Positions 1-10,690 of a stretch of 64,000 nt of DNA are shown in pieces. A model generated the notes under the pieces. It did no database searches and was not told the origin of the DNA. It was given only the letters and a program-made list of their open reading frames with translations. The number at the start of each line of letters is the position of its first letter. The first letter of the stretch is position 1. The stretch covers positions 35,372,193 to 35,436,192 of the forward strand of contig NC_092354.1 in NCBI RefSeq assembly GCF_963676685.1, written 5' to 3'. The stretch comes from Mytilus edulis. Its lineage: Eukaryota > Mollusca > Bivalvia > Mytilida > Mytilidae. Both the position numbers and the translations under genes were made by a program.

Positions 1-856
1 AACATTGATCCTACAAGTGTGACAGGTTGGTATTGGTGGAATTGATTTATTCAAAATAAACATACTATAAATTCCATTTGTACATTGTATGTGTTCAATG
101 TTTCAATGTACATTTACCCCAGATCCTTTCATTTTTCACACAATAAACGATATTCATGGGCTACATGATATTTTAGTAAATTTGTTAGACATGACCACAG
201 GGATCTTGGATGATCAATAACAAATTAACAACATATTTAAAAATATTTAAAAAAAATTTGGTTATTTTCCTGGAAGATTCCCAGACTTAATATTTTTTTA
301 AAGTATCCTAATAACCAAATATACAAATTATATGGCATTAGAAGAACAACAGTTATTAAGGAATACAGAAGATTTTCGTTCTTAATTTGGTATATTTCCT
401 GAAGGAAGATTAAAATTCATTATTTTTTATAAAATACAGTCATACATGTCTGGGATTGACCTGTAGACATGGTAGAAGAAGAACAACATGAATTAAATGT
501 TTGCATAATGGATCATTGGATCTGTATATATTTCAATTCCAACTTTGGTAAATTTCTTGCATTATGAGTTTTGATTAATTGGATTTCAACAGATTTGAAT
601 TATGCAGAGATGAATTTCTCTGTCATATAAAATATATGCTAAATTTCTTTGAAACTTGCAGAAGGATTCAGTATATTTGAACATGTTGAAATCTACAGTT
701 TCGTTCGTTGACAGTTGAGACACTTTGATAAATGCATGTATCTTGCATCATTTGTTATTGCAGAGGCATGGTTAAAGTGTAAGGAATTCATCACAAATTC
801 ATGTTAAAGAGGGTGCCTAAAATTATTTGATTTTGTTCTTGGTTTTACTTTTTCAG
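1..856. other. AT-rich stretch, no gene recognised
   Basis: No convincing coding exon is seen. The first 25 bases are open and end at a GT (ACAG|GTTGGT), so they could be the last bases of a plus-strand exon, but they are too short to judge. The rest is low-complexity AT-rich DNA. Confidence 0.4.
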
Positions 857-952
857 ATTTCAGTTCATTTGATTTTAATGAGCAGCACAGTGAACAAATC
901 TGTATAGACAGTTCTCGTGATTTTAGTGATACAGAAATGGAAAGCCAGTCAG
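857..952 (+). CDS. Candidate internal exon, acidic/serine-rich
   Basis: The exon is bounded by a pyrimidine-rich acceptor (ACTTTTTCAG) and a consensus donor (CAG|GTAGGT). Only one of the three frames is open across it, starting after two bases and leaving one base at the donor. The peptide is rich in Ser, Asp and Glu, with fragments such as FNEQHSEQICIDSS and FSDTEMESQS. I recognise no domain. It could belong to a plus-strand gene running in from the left, or be a spacer exon of a transposon gene. The evidence is splice-site quality and frame only. Confidence 0.35.
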
Positions 953-1465
953 GTAGGTTTGATTTTAATATTCTTCACTTCACAAATAGATTCCTGAGTG
1001 AAAAGATTCTTTTAACATGTATTCTTAAAATATTAATTGTCTCGCCCTCGACGAAAGTTGGCAGAATTTAAAAATAAACCATGTTGTCAAATTTATAGTT
1101 AAATGTTGAAAAATAAGCAATACACCAATTGCAGGTTTAGTGTATATTCTATACAAATATCTTTATAATATGATCGATTTAAGAGTTACAATTATCTAAA
1201 AAGTAGTTAAGGTATTGGACCCATAATAGACCACATGACTAAAATAAGACAAAGTCTACCGGGGTCGATTTTATCTTTTCACCTCAGTGTTTTCCGGCGA
1301 TTTCAATAATTTATTTTTCACATCTAAAAAATTTGACAAATACAAATATTCTTTTAGTTCCCAATTTAAATTAAATAGTTTAGTTGAATATATCTAATTT
1401 TAAGTACGAATATGTGTTTTATATAATCGTTGAATAATCATATCCAATGTAAACAACAACACAAA
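953..1465. other. Non-coding stretch
   Basis: AT-rich, with a slightly more CpG-containing patch at about 1250-1310 before the ATG at 1466. If that ATG is real, this would be the 5' flank of its gene. No TATA box or other clear promoter element stands out. Confidence 0.35.
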
Positions 1466-1526
1466 ATGGCCGACTGGTGTTCTAAGAATTTTCAAGAAAC
1501 AAGTGAACCTGAATGTACAGTATTGA
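1466..1526 (+). CDS. Candidate first coding exon (start MADWCSKNF)
   Basis: An ATG in strong context (ACAAAATGGCCGAC) opens a frame reading MADWCSKNFQ and on to residue 20. It meets a good donor (TTGA|GTAAGC) at 1526/1527, leaving one base of the next codon; without splicing it would stop six codons later. The ATGGCC start also resembles a YY1-type initiator. It may be the first exon of a host gene, or of the Harbinger-type gene that follows, but I cannot find a next exon with matching phase. Confidence 0.3.
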
Positions 1527-1765
1527 GTAAGCATTGAAATTGACCACAATTATTTAAATATCAACCGAGTTTACTCAATAAATATCGACTCTACCAGTTC
1601 CTATCTACACATGCAGTTTTTGTACTCGTAAACACTAAAACATATGTTTTTTTATCCTCACTGTTTTCAACACTTAAAACAGCCAAGTTTATAAATGTAT
1701 GTGATTGACACCTTGTTATTGGTCATCCACTACTCATAAATGCAGCAATTTGGCAGATAATCAGC

Positions 1766-1927
1766 ATGAGTGAAGGGTATGTTGCTGTGACAATTGCACG
1801 TATTGTTGGTAATCACCATTCCACTATAAATCGTTTTGAGAATAAAAATCAGACAAGAAACGATGTCAAAGACCTTCTCAGGTCAAGAAGACCCCTTATA
1901 CCATTTGCTAGGAAAAATCAAGCATGA
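1766..1927 (+). pseudogene. Tc1/mariner-type transposase helix-turn-helix remnant
   Basis: A 53-codon open stretch reads SMSEGYVAVTIARIVGNHHS around its start and ends NDVKDLLRSRRPLI then a stop. The pattern 'AVxIARxxGxxHSTIxR', then 'DVKDxxRSxRP', matches the N-terminal homeodomain-like DNA-binding part of Tc1-family transposases, where the second block is usually a GRPR-type hook. No DDE/D catalytic region follows in any frame, so this is a truncated relic lying just upstream of, and unrelated to, the Harbinger transposase. Family assignment is from motif memory; the exact clade is open. Confidence 0.5.
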
Positions 1928-2439
1928 TGAAGGTTGGTCAGAGGAAAACCTATTGCAAACAATTTAATTCTAAAAAGAGAGTGATGACCATACAAAGGAC
2001 AAAGTCCAAAGTTTTTCAAAAATGTGCCATGATCATAGTGGGCACCAATGTCTTAATGAAACTGGCAATAAGATAACTGATATATATTACTGGAAAGGTA
2101 TTGTGAGTGATACAAAGCACTAAGTTCAACCCTGAAATTTCCAAAAAACAAAACAAGAAGTCTAAAACTGCAATTCCAGAACATCTGTCCATGTTGGTAG
2201 AAGAGTTTGGGGGACAGAAAGTGTTAAAAATTGATACTTTTCTTTCTTTTAAATATGAACAGATGATTCAATGGCCAGATTTCAGGAGGCAGACTGAAAT
2301 AGCAGCTTCTTTCCAGCTGTCTTATGGAATTCCAAATGTGATTGGCATTATAGATGGGACTCGCATTCAAATAAGTGCACCAATTGCAGGGGACCAAGAT
2401 TACATAAACAGAAAAGGTAACTCCTCAGTAGTTCTGCAG

Positions 2440-4853
2440 GTATATTTGATTTGATATACATAACAACCTTGTCATCATTTTGACTTCAAATCTACATCGC
2501 AGAGTTACTAATAATTTGGTTGTTTCAGACCTTAAACATAATATCATGAAATTAGATTTAAAATCATCAAAAGAGTTCACCAACTGAAATGTCTCGCATG
2601 TCTAACTGTTCATTATTGATTTTATCAATTTGTATGTTGAAATAGTGAAAAAAAGTGCAGATTTTCCATTTCATTACATTAACATTATGAAGAATGAACT
2701 TGAAATCAAGGTGAGGTTAAACGTTGGAGAAATACATGCAAGATGTAAATCATTACATACCTTAAAAAAGTTAAAGAATGTAGAAACAACCCTCAGTTGA
2801 AACTGAATTGTGACTAAAGTCATGGTAAGATGAAACTTGCCAGACCTTCAAAGTATTCAATACACAATATATATTTGACTTATCACTTAACCTATCAGAG
2901 AAACTGGTAAAACATTAAGAAACTAGAGGCTCCAAAGAGCCTGTGTCGCTCACCTTGGTCTATGTGAATATTAAACAAAGGACGCATTTGAATTCATGAC
3001 AAAATTGTGTTTTGGTGATGGTGATGTGTTTGTACATCTTACTTTACTGAACATTCTTGCTGCTTACAAACATTCTATCTATATTGAACTTGGCCTAAGA
3101 GTTTCAGTCGAAAATGTTAATTAAAATTTACAAATTTTATGAAAATTGTTAAAAATTGACTTTAAAGGGCAATAACTCCTTATGGGGTCAATTGACCATT
3201 TAGGTCATGTTGACTTATTTTTAAGTCTTACTTTGCTGTACATTGTTGCTCTTTACAGTTTATCTCTATCTATAATAATATTCAAGATAATAACTAAAAA
3301 CGGCGAAATTTCCTAAAAATGACTAATTCAGGGGCATCAAACAAACAGCGGTTTGTCCGATCCATCTGAAAATTTCATCGCAGATAGAGCTTGACCTGAT
3401 AAACAATTTTACTCCCTGTTAGATTTGCTCTAAATGCTTTGGTTTTTGAGTTATAAGCCAAAAACTGCATTTTACCCCTATGTTCTATTTTTAGCCGTGG
3501 CGGCCATCTTGGTTGGTTGGCCGGGTCACGCCACACATTTTTTAAACTATATACCCCAATGATGATTGCGGCCAAGTTTGTTTAAATTTGGCCTGGTAGT
3601 TTCAGAGAAGAAATTTTTGTAAAAGATTACTAAGATTTACGAAAAATGGTTAAAAATTGACTATAAAGGGCAATAACTCCTAAAGGGGTCAACTGACCAC
3701 TTTGATTATGTTGACTTATTTGTAGATCTTACTTTGCTGAACATTATTGTTGTTAACAGTTTATCTCTATCTATAATAATATTCAAGATAATAACCAAAA
3801 ACAGAAAAATTTCCCTAAAATTACCAATTCAGGGGCAGCAACCCAACAACAGGTTGTCTGATTCATCTGAAATTTTCAGGGCAGATAGATCTTGACCTGA
3901 TGAACATTTTTACATCAAATCAGATTTGCTCTAAATGCTTAGGTTTTTGAGTTATAAGCCAAAAACTGCATTTACCCCTATGTTCTATTTTTAGCCTTGG
4001 CGGCCATCTTGGTTGGTTGGCGGGATCACACCACACAATTTTTAAACTAGATACCTCAATGATGATTATGACCAAGTTTGGATTAATTTGGCCCAGCAGT
4101 TTCAGAGGAGAAGATTTTTGTAAAAGTTAACGACGACGGACGCAGGACGACGACGGACGCCGGACGCCAAGTGATGAGAAAAGCTCACTTGGCCCTTCGG
4201 GCCAGGTGAGCTAAAAATAACAGGCCATTGCGCAATGTTTAAAAGGTCATTGTCAAATGCCACATGCCAGGCACACCTAACAATTATTCCATGTATACCA
4301 AATATAGTTCACTTTTCCATATACAGCTGATATAGTGCATGTATCTGGAAAAAAAACAGCACTAAATTATAGAAAATTCACAATAACAAATAAACCATAT
4401 AAATTGTTTCAAGGTCAGATGGCATCTCCAAAACATATATTCACCTTACAATCATTTCATGAATTATATATATTTCACCTATACATGCTGATATCTTACA
4501 ATATCTGAAAAACAGACTAAATGAGATGAAATGTACATATTAAGCTGCACATTCCTTTGTGAAAGTTAGATTTATTTCAGTGATCTTTGTTTACTTGCTT
4601 GATTTCCAAAGAAATAAAGTCTGTATTTGTAAAATTATCCTCAAAATAAGATACTAGTAATATTCGTACATAATATCTTCATTTAGACAAAATTTCTGCC
4701 AATAAAACAAACTTTCCTCTCTCAAAATTTTCCTTTTAAAGTTGAAACATCTAGACCAACTTCTTAAGACACCTGATTTACCTTGAAAGTCTGTATTAAA
4801 GGATTTATGTCTATTCTTTTTAATTTATATGTTATTCAATTTTTTTTATACAG
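2440..4853 (+). other. Intron of the Harbinger-like gene
   Basis: The intron is 2.4 kb long, with consensus GT and AG ends. More than half of it is the 1.3-kb family A repeat. The remainder is AT-rich with no coding signal. Confidence 0.7.
2921..4217 (+). repeat. Family A repeat, long copy, hairpin at both ends
   Basis: One end has a perfect 6-bp hairpin (AGGCTC-CAAA-GAGCCT, 2927-2942). The other has a 14-bp stem with one mismatch and loop TTC (AGCTCACTTGGCCC / GGGCCAGGTGAGCT, 4182-4212). Inside, a unit of about 498 bp is repeated: the 'TTGGCC...GTTTCAG' landmark recurs at about 3091, 3588 and 4087. A GACGGAC-type microsatellite sits at 4131-4166. Further copies are at 49213-50132 (inverted), 19340-19810, 25361-25692 and 56975-57300. 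The layout (hairpin end, internal tandem core, microsatellite) resembles the non-autonomous 'pearl'-type elements of bivalves, which have been linked to Helitron-like transposition; that link is inference. Confidence 0.85.
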
Positions 4854-5366
4854 GTTGGAATTGATGACAATCTCATGATTACAAGTGCACAGACAGGATG
4901 TCCAGGATGTGCTCATGACGCAAGGGTATGAAGGAGCACAGAACTCTTCACGCAAGCTGAAGCTGGCAATCTGACTGCCGTGAACAATCATTTACTCGGT
5001 GATTCGGCTTATCCATTAACAAATTGGCTATTAACCCTATTTCGTGACAATGGACATTTAAATGATAGACAAAGAAGATACAACAGGGTTGTTTATTCAC
5101 GTCGTCAAAATGTTGAGAGAACAATTGGCCACCTGAAGGGTCGCTTCAGAAGACTAAGGGAAATTCCGCTGCATGAACCAACAGATATTTGTTATATGAT
5201 AATGTCAGGGTGCTTATTGCACAATGTATGCATTGTGCATGAAGATAGCATTGAGAAGTTCATTGAAAATATTAATGTGCAAAACCCGAATCATTATCCG
5301 AATATATTTGGGAATGCTCCAGCTGGAGTTATTAAAAGAGATAAAGTTATGAACATGCTACCCTAG

Positions 5367-5651
5367 CTCAATAGCATCAGTATTCCTTGATACATGTGCA
5401 GTAACATTGATGTCATGTCATAGACAAGTTAATCGGAGACGGAAATTTTAGCTGTTAATTATTTGGATACACAGATTACTTGTTTATTGAAACTCAATTA
5501 TTGCTCAATACAAGAATAAAAAGTAACTTTTGTAAACCTTTATTTTCATACGTAATAAAATCAAATAAAAATATTACAAACATATTTTTAAAATAAAATA
5601 TTTGCCCTATCAGACCTTTAATCTGACATAAATCAAGACGAGAACTTTTCT
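5367..5651. other. 3' flank of the Harbinger-like gene
   Basis: AT-rich, with AATAAAA-like signals around 5513-5520 and 5553-5580 that could serve polyadenylation. No gene seen. Confidence 0.35.
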
Positions 5652-6084
5652 TCTTTGATTTACGATCCCCAAGGGTGACTGGGATATAGAAATATGGTCA
5701 CTTGGTCTTCACCCGACCGGCAGTAAAACGCTTGCCGAAGTGGGGCGTCCGTTTGGCTGTGCGGGATGTATCAAGTTCGCAGTCACGTCCGGTCAGCCTC
5801 GTGTAAAGAGAGTGCCACGCTCTTTGCACGTTAAGAACCCTTGCAGCAACTCTTTGAGGGGTCCGTAGGTGACCTGTTACAAGGCAAAATTTCTGTCCCT
5901 ATCCAATATACCCTCCTTTTTCCGGTGGCAGTCCATATTTCTCCGACCATCATCCCAGATGGCCTCTTTTGTATCAACCTACATATTGTATTTATTGTGA
6001 ACTTGTTCTCGTCCTGAATATGCATGAAATATTTGCCACTGGACGTTAAGCAACCAACAATCTATCAATCAATCTTTGATTTAC
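5652..6084 (+). mobile_element. Short retroelement (SINE-like family S), complete copy with 12-bp TSD
   Basis: The element body (5664-6072) is flanked by the direct repeat TCTTTGATTTAC at 5652-5663 and 6073-6084. It starts at ATCCCCAAGGGTGACTGGGA and ends in an (ATCA)-type tail after GGACGTTAAGCAACCAACAA. The same body with a different 12-bp TSD is at 42972-43427, and inverted partial copies are at 14965-15215 and 27740-28035. TSDs plus a short-repeat tail indicate LINE-dependent retrotransposition. I see no clear tRNA box A/B at the 5' end, so the promoter type is unknown. The tail resembles that of mollusc V-SINE families; that is recollection only. Confidence 0.8.
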
Positions 6085-6212
6085 ATATCATTTTGTAGAA
6101 CAATTAGAACATAAAGTCATAGAATAACAAACAAAAAACGATATTGAAGATGTATATATATATTCAGAAAATGCTCCTTTGAAGACACTAATATTTTTGG
6201 GATATTATTTTC

Positions 6213-6213
<1 letters not shown>

Positions 6214-6243
<30 letters not shown>

Positions 6244-6960
6244 TTGAATCAAGAATATAGACCAAAAAAGAAATATTTAGTCAAGTACATAATACAAAAA
6301 TCAATTATAAATATTGCACCCCAAAATATAAAAAAAGATCAAATACATGTATGTAAACCAAAAAGGAAATATTTACTCCAGTACTTAATACAAAAATCAA
6401 TTATAAATAGTTCACTATATTCACATTCTGACATGTTGTGTGCAAAGTAAACTGACATAATGTCATATTTGTGGTAAATATATACTGGTATTCTGTCATG
6501 TTGTGTACTAGCTAAACTGATATTCTGTTATGTCATGTACTAACTGCAATGACATGCTGTCTTGTGCTAAGTATTTTGATATTCCTTTTATATTGTATGC
6601 TAAACTATACTTTTAAACACACCTGCATTTTACCCAAAAAAAATGTCGAAAAAAAAACCCACATTCTGTCATATTGTTTGCTAACTAATAATACTAGCGA
6701 AAACACTCGAAATATAAAAAAACAAAAACAATCTTGAAAAAAACGAACATCTTTCCTAGATGATATTCAACTACAAGATATATATATCTGAACAGAACAG
6801 CAATATAAATTTTGTTACTTAAGTATGACATTCTGTCATATTGTATACTAACTCATAATACCATCATACCACTCCCAATGTAAAAAAAAAAAAAAAACAT
6901 TTTTTTTCAAGATGACATTCATCTATAAGACATATCTTAACATAACAGTTAATTAAATCT
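6214..6960. repeat. C21 tract followed by degenerate tandem repeats
   Basis: A run of 21 C (6214-6234) and 9 A precede two imperfect copies (from about 6261 and 6356) of a unit containing ACAAAAATCAATTATAAATA. Then come several diverged copies of an ATTCTGTCATATTGTNTNCTAACT unit (about 6425, 6490, 6660, 6830). Short open frames here are repeat translations without coding features. Confidence 0.7.
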
Positions 6961-7211
6961 TCTTGTGATGAATGCAACGTGTCATGATATAGCAAACTGA
7001 AACACAACTGCAGTTTTTAAATATGAAAAACCATGACATGTAAATCTACAATAAAGTATAAAAAGCCATAACTTGTGTCCACTTCAAATCAACTGTTTCA
7101 CAATCAAAACCTCTAGATAAGGCACATGAATAAAAATGTCTTTCATGTTGCATTTGATTACTTGGTATGATGCCAATAATAGAATGACAAATGTGACCCT
7201 CAAATTGATGT

Positions 7212-7212
<1 letters not shown>

Positions 7213-7243
<31 letters not shown>

Positions 7244-9363
7244 GATAACAATTATTTTATTCAATCATTTCCTGTTATATAAATACCTAAGTAGCCCAGG
7301 TTGCATACTTAGGGGCCCTGTTTTTTAACATCCTCACTTGACCAGGGAAAATATCAAATGAATTATAAAAAGGGATAAAGCACATGTGGTGAGTACAAAT
7401 GTATTACGAAGGATAATATATGTGGTAATTTACTTATGTAACTAATATGCACAGACATAGATTCAAATAATAATTACAATAAAGGATACTGTTTTTTTCT
7501 TTCTGTTATAATAACATAGTGTTCACTACTTTATACACAATATACAATAAGATAAGTATATATGGAATCGAACACACCTTTCGTTTAGAGCAGTTGAACT
7601 AAGCACATCTTCCTAAAATCATGTGCATTTTTAGCATAACCTGTACAGACTGCACATTCAGTTTAATTTTATCGAATTTGCATTTATTACGTATTTTCCA
7701 AATAGCCCATTTGAAATAAAGTATTATTGCATTAACAATGAAATTACTCGAATTCTCTGTACAAATTCCTAATAAAATATCCTTTTCAACGAGAACCTCG
7801 TCGTTTATAAAGTTACAAAGTTGTAAATTTCTAACAACCGTTTCTATCAATGGTTTAACATTATTACATTGATAAAATAAATGCTCAAGAGTTTCAATAT
7901 TATTAATTTCATCACATAAGTGACATTTTCCATTTGACATGCGCATTATTTTCAGTCTGTTTTCTGTATATATAATCCTGTGTATACATTTCCATTGAAA
8001 TTCTTTAACTTTTCTATTAATATTCATTTTACTTAGATTTAGCCAAATTTTTTCCCAATTTATATACTCGCTATACAAATTTTCCCATTTTGTTTGACAC
8101 TTAGGGGTCTCAATTATGTTAATGTTTAATTGAACATATTTTAATGTCAAATCCTTGATATTAATGATTTTATTGTCTGGATTTAAAAATTCAAGGTTTT
8201 CAGAAATTTTTATTTTGTTGCTTTTTAAAGCAGGTTGATCATCGTTATTTTTTAAAATCTGCATGAATGTTTGTGGTATGGAACTTTTAATTCGTGAATA
8301 TTCCGAAATACAATTACGTTTATCTTTTAATTGTCTATATATTTCATTGCACGATTTAAAATCTTTGGTATTATCGTCCCATATATCACCAAGAGTTTTG
8401 ATCTGACTTCTTGAAAAAGAAGAATAAAATAAAGGTTTGCCCTGAAATAAAATATTTCAGTTTCCAAATAATCGCTGTTTCTTTACTTCCATTACGTTAA
8501 ATATACTCTGTGTGATCTTTGTCAGTTTTGACCACGATTGTAAAGCGCTTCTGTAATAATGTGGTATGTTTTTTTATTTCAAGACCTGAAAGGTCAGAAC
8601 ATTTACACAGAAATAGTTCATCCTCAAATTTCTTATCACATTTTTTTAACCCAAATTTACCTATTGCATTCCAACTAGATAATGGCTTATGTAATATCGA
8701 ATATAAAGATTTGATATATTTACTTTCTATCCAACTATCTAAATTTACCATTCCCATGCCCCCCTTTTTAACCTCTAAACAACAAACCTTCCGGTCTACT
8801 TGATTCACTTTCCCATCCCAAATAAAATTCCATATTATCTTATTCAATTCTTTTTTGTATTTTTCGGGTATACCTCTTATTTCTAACTCATAACCACATA
8901 CTGATATAATTAAATTTTTAACAAAAAGGACTTTTCCAGAGTAAGTCAATTTTCGACTTTTCCAGACGTGTACACAATTTTGTACTTTTTCTAATATTGA
9001 TTTCCAAATTTTGTCATTGTCAATGTTATAACCATGGTGAATACCTAATGTTTTTATGTTATCTGTTGTCCAGCTTATCTTTTTAAAAGTAGGTCGTCTG
9101 CGTTTATTTGCGCCAATATTTATTCCCTTAGTTTTTTCGTAATTAATTTTAGAACCCGATGCCTTTTCATATTTGTCTAATATTTCAAAGGATTTTTTTA
9201 CAGAACTTTCATTTTTATTAAATAATTGGGTGTCGTCTGCAAACATGTTTAATTTGGTTTCTATTAGCTCCCCATTTTCTTCCCCAGGCAATATAATGCC
9301 TTGAATACATGGGTGAGTGTATAAAATCAATGAAATTAATTCAAATAATTTGAATGAAACCAT
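7213..9363 (-). mobile_element. 5'-truncated L1-like LINE
   Basis: The element runs on the minus strand. It ends in a 28-base T tract on the plus strand (7213-7240), the poly(A) tail of the element, with about 360 bp of 3' UTR before the reading frame. It begins at about 9363 partway through the reverse-transcriptase domain, typical of incomplete target-primed reverse transcription. No TSD was identified with confidence. Confidence 0.8.
7599..9363 (-). pseudogene. LINE ORF2 C-terminal half, broken by stop and frameshift
   Basis: The segment from 9363 down to 8497 contains the catalytic FADDTQLF box (YxDD type), the thumb-region KINYEKTKG and a WxFIWDGK stretch, then a premature TAA at 8497-8499. 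Coding similarity continues in another frame from about 8456 to 7599 (GKPLFYSSFSRSQIKTLGDI onward), ending with the zinc-binding CHLCDEINNIETLEHLFYQC (C-x2-C...H-x4-C) found near the C-terminus of L1/Tx1-type elements. A further TGA lies at 8457-8459. The lost function would be reverse transcription of LINE RNA. The 5' half (endonuclease and first RT motifs) is absent, so it cannot be active. Confidence 0.85.
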
Positions 9364-9783
9364 TGGTCAATAATTATATATATTGATATATGTTATTGAT
9401 ATCAACTTCACTTTTTTAAAACATTTATCATGTATTATGTTTCTTGTCACTTGTGTATACGATGAACTATGTTTGCATTTTAACCCGTCAGGGTTTCATG
9501 TTTTTTTGCAATAAAGTAATTATAAAAATTTCGATACCCAATTCTGAATCTTTAATCAATTTGGAATGTATATTGAAGAGACTACCATAATAATTTAACT
9601 GATAATGATTTTTTTTTATTGCAGATGTTGTTCAATATTATTGAATATGATTTTGTCCTATAATTTGTATCATGCCTCCATTGCTTGTATTGTGTGTGAA
9701 CATTTTTTTCAAAACAGGGACATTTTTTTTTTCATCAATAGCAAATGATTAAACCCACATCTTAAAGTAATTCATATTTTTTT
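9364..9783. other. Non-coding stretch
   Basis: AT-rich. A short block at about 9470-9530 (AACCCGTCAGGGTTT, then an AATAAAG signal) looks like a polyadenylated tail of some element or transcript, but no coding part is attached. Confidence 0.3.
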
Positions 9784-9899
9784 TTATATCTTTTGAGGTA
9801 CCCATGTCAATTCATCACATCCTTCCCATTTGACCAAAGACTCTGTTTTCTGTTTCCTCTTACGGGTTTTCAGGATCTTCTCTATCTCATGAAATTCAT
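9784..9899 (-). CDS. Chromodomain-containing terminal exon
   Basis: On the minus strand the frame reads EIEKILKTRKRKQKTESLVK, then WEGCDELTWVPQKI and a stop. This matches the chromodomain core 'VEKIL..R...G...YLVKW.G....TWEP', a fold that binds methylated histone tails. A possible acceptor (TGTAAATCTTAG) sits at the upstream edge and an in-frame TAA lies just beyond it, so this is either a last exon of a split gene or a truncated piece. Chromodomains also end the integrase of Ty3/Gypsy chromoviruses, and the stop directly after the domain would fit that. No integrase sequence is visible upstream, so host versus transposon origin is open. The second cage position is Val rather than an aromatic residue. 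Confidence 0.6.
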
Positions 9900-10690
9900 C
9901 TAAGATTTACAGAAATCATAAAATTATTATCAATAAAACATAAATAATATAGCAACATAGGTTTTAAAAAATATTATATAAGTAACTAAAACTGGTTTGA
10001 AACAACATGTTATTAAAAAAGAAAAAAAGAAAGCATAAATTCTGTGCATTTTACTATCTGCCCTAAATACCGCTTTTTATAGATACCTTATTAAGGATCA
10101 CCCAACTAAATATATATATAAATTGTACGAAATTTTCTTGTGTAGAAATACATAGAGTGTCAATTATTTCAGGTAATTGTCTTTTGGAGGATATGAGATA
10201 GTGTTTTCTGTATCCAATTGTCCTAAATCTGTTGGTTAATCGAAAGATGCAATTTGCGAACTCTGAACGATATTTCTGCCGTGGTTTTTCAAGATTTCTT
10301 GATAATGAACGAACAGAGTTCAAATAGTAAGATTTATGTATGAATGGAAATCTTTTAAATTGTAAGCTCAGCTATCAGAGGTTCCTTTAATGTGTCTGCT
10401 CTCCTTTTCCCCAATAAACACTTCTTTGCAAAATAAATCTCATAAGATTTTCTGCCTGAGGTCCTTTAAACGATTTTATTAACTAGAAAATTCCGATTTC
10501 TCTTATCTACCAGTGTTGCTTCTAGGTTGTTAATGTCGGTATTGTATGATTTCGACATTTTATGCTGATCATTTTATTACACACATACTATTTATCGGTA
10601 ACCTTTCTAGTCTTTTTCTTATATGTTCATCTTGTTCGAAACAAGAAGTGTCCTAAACAATCGAGTGAATTTCAAGACGTATTAAAAGTG
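9900..10690. other. No recognised gene; one unassigned minus frame
   Basis: A minus-strand frame at 10063-10323 (fragments RSLSRNLEKPRQKYRSEFAN and RKHYLISSKRQLPEIIDTL) is rich in basic residues but matches no family I know and has no splice or promoter support. The rest is AT-rich and runs into the 356-bp array. Confidence 0.3.

Larger units (their letters stand above)
2107..5366 (+). pseudogene. HARBI1-like PIF/Harbinger transposase, two exons, one in-frame stop
   Basis: Exon 1 (to 2439) ends ...DYINRKGNSSVVLQ at CAG|GTATAT; exon 2 starts at 4854 after TTTTTTATACAG. The join is phase 0 and restores the reading VVLQ-VGIDDN expected in this family. The DDE triad is visible: first Asp in GIIDGTRIQI, second in LLGDSAYPL, Glu in NVERTIGHLKGRFRRLR. 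Harbinger transposases cut and paste DNA and usually act with a Myb/SANT partner, which I do not see. One TGA at 4929-4931 interrupts the frame right after the conserved HDARV; otherwise the frame is open to TAG at 5364. The visible 282 codons fall short of the usual roughly 350 because the N-terminus is missing: an in-frame TGA at 2104-2106 means the 5' boundary is unresolved. The intron carries repeat family A at 2921-4217. Confidence 0.85.

Noticed and set aside
3375..3575. Minus-strand 66-codon frame with PRWPPRLKIEHRG
   Set aside because: Lies entirely within the family A tandem core and recurs in the other copies.
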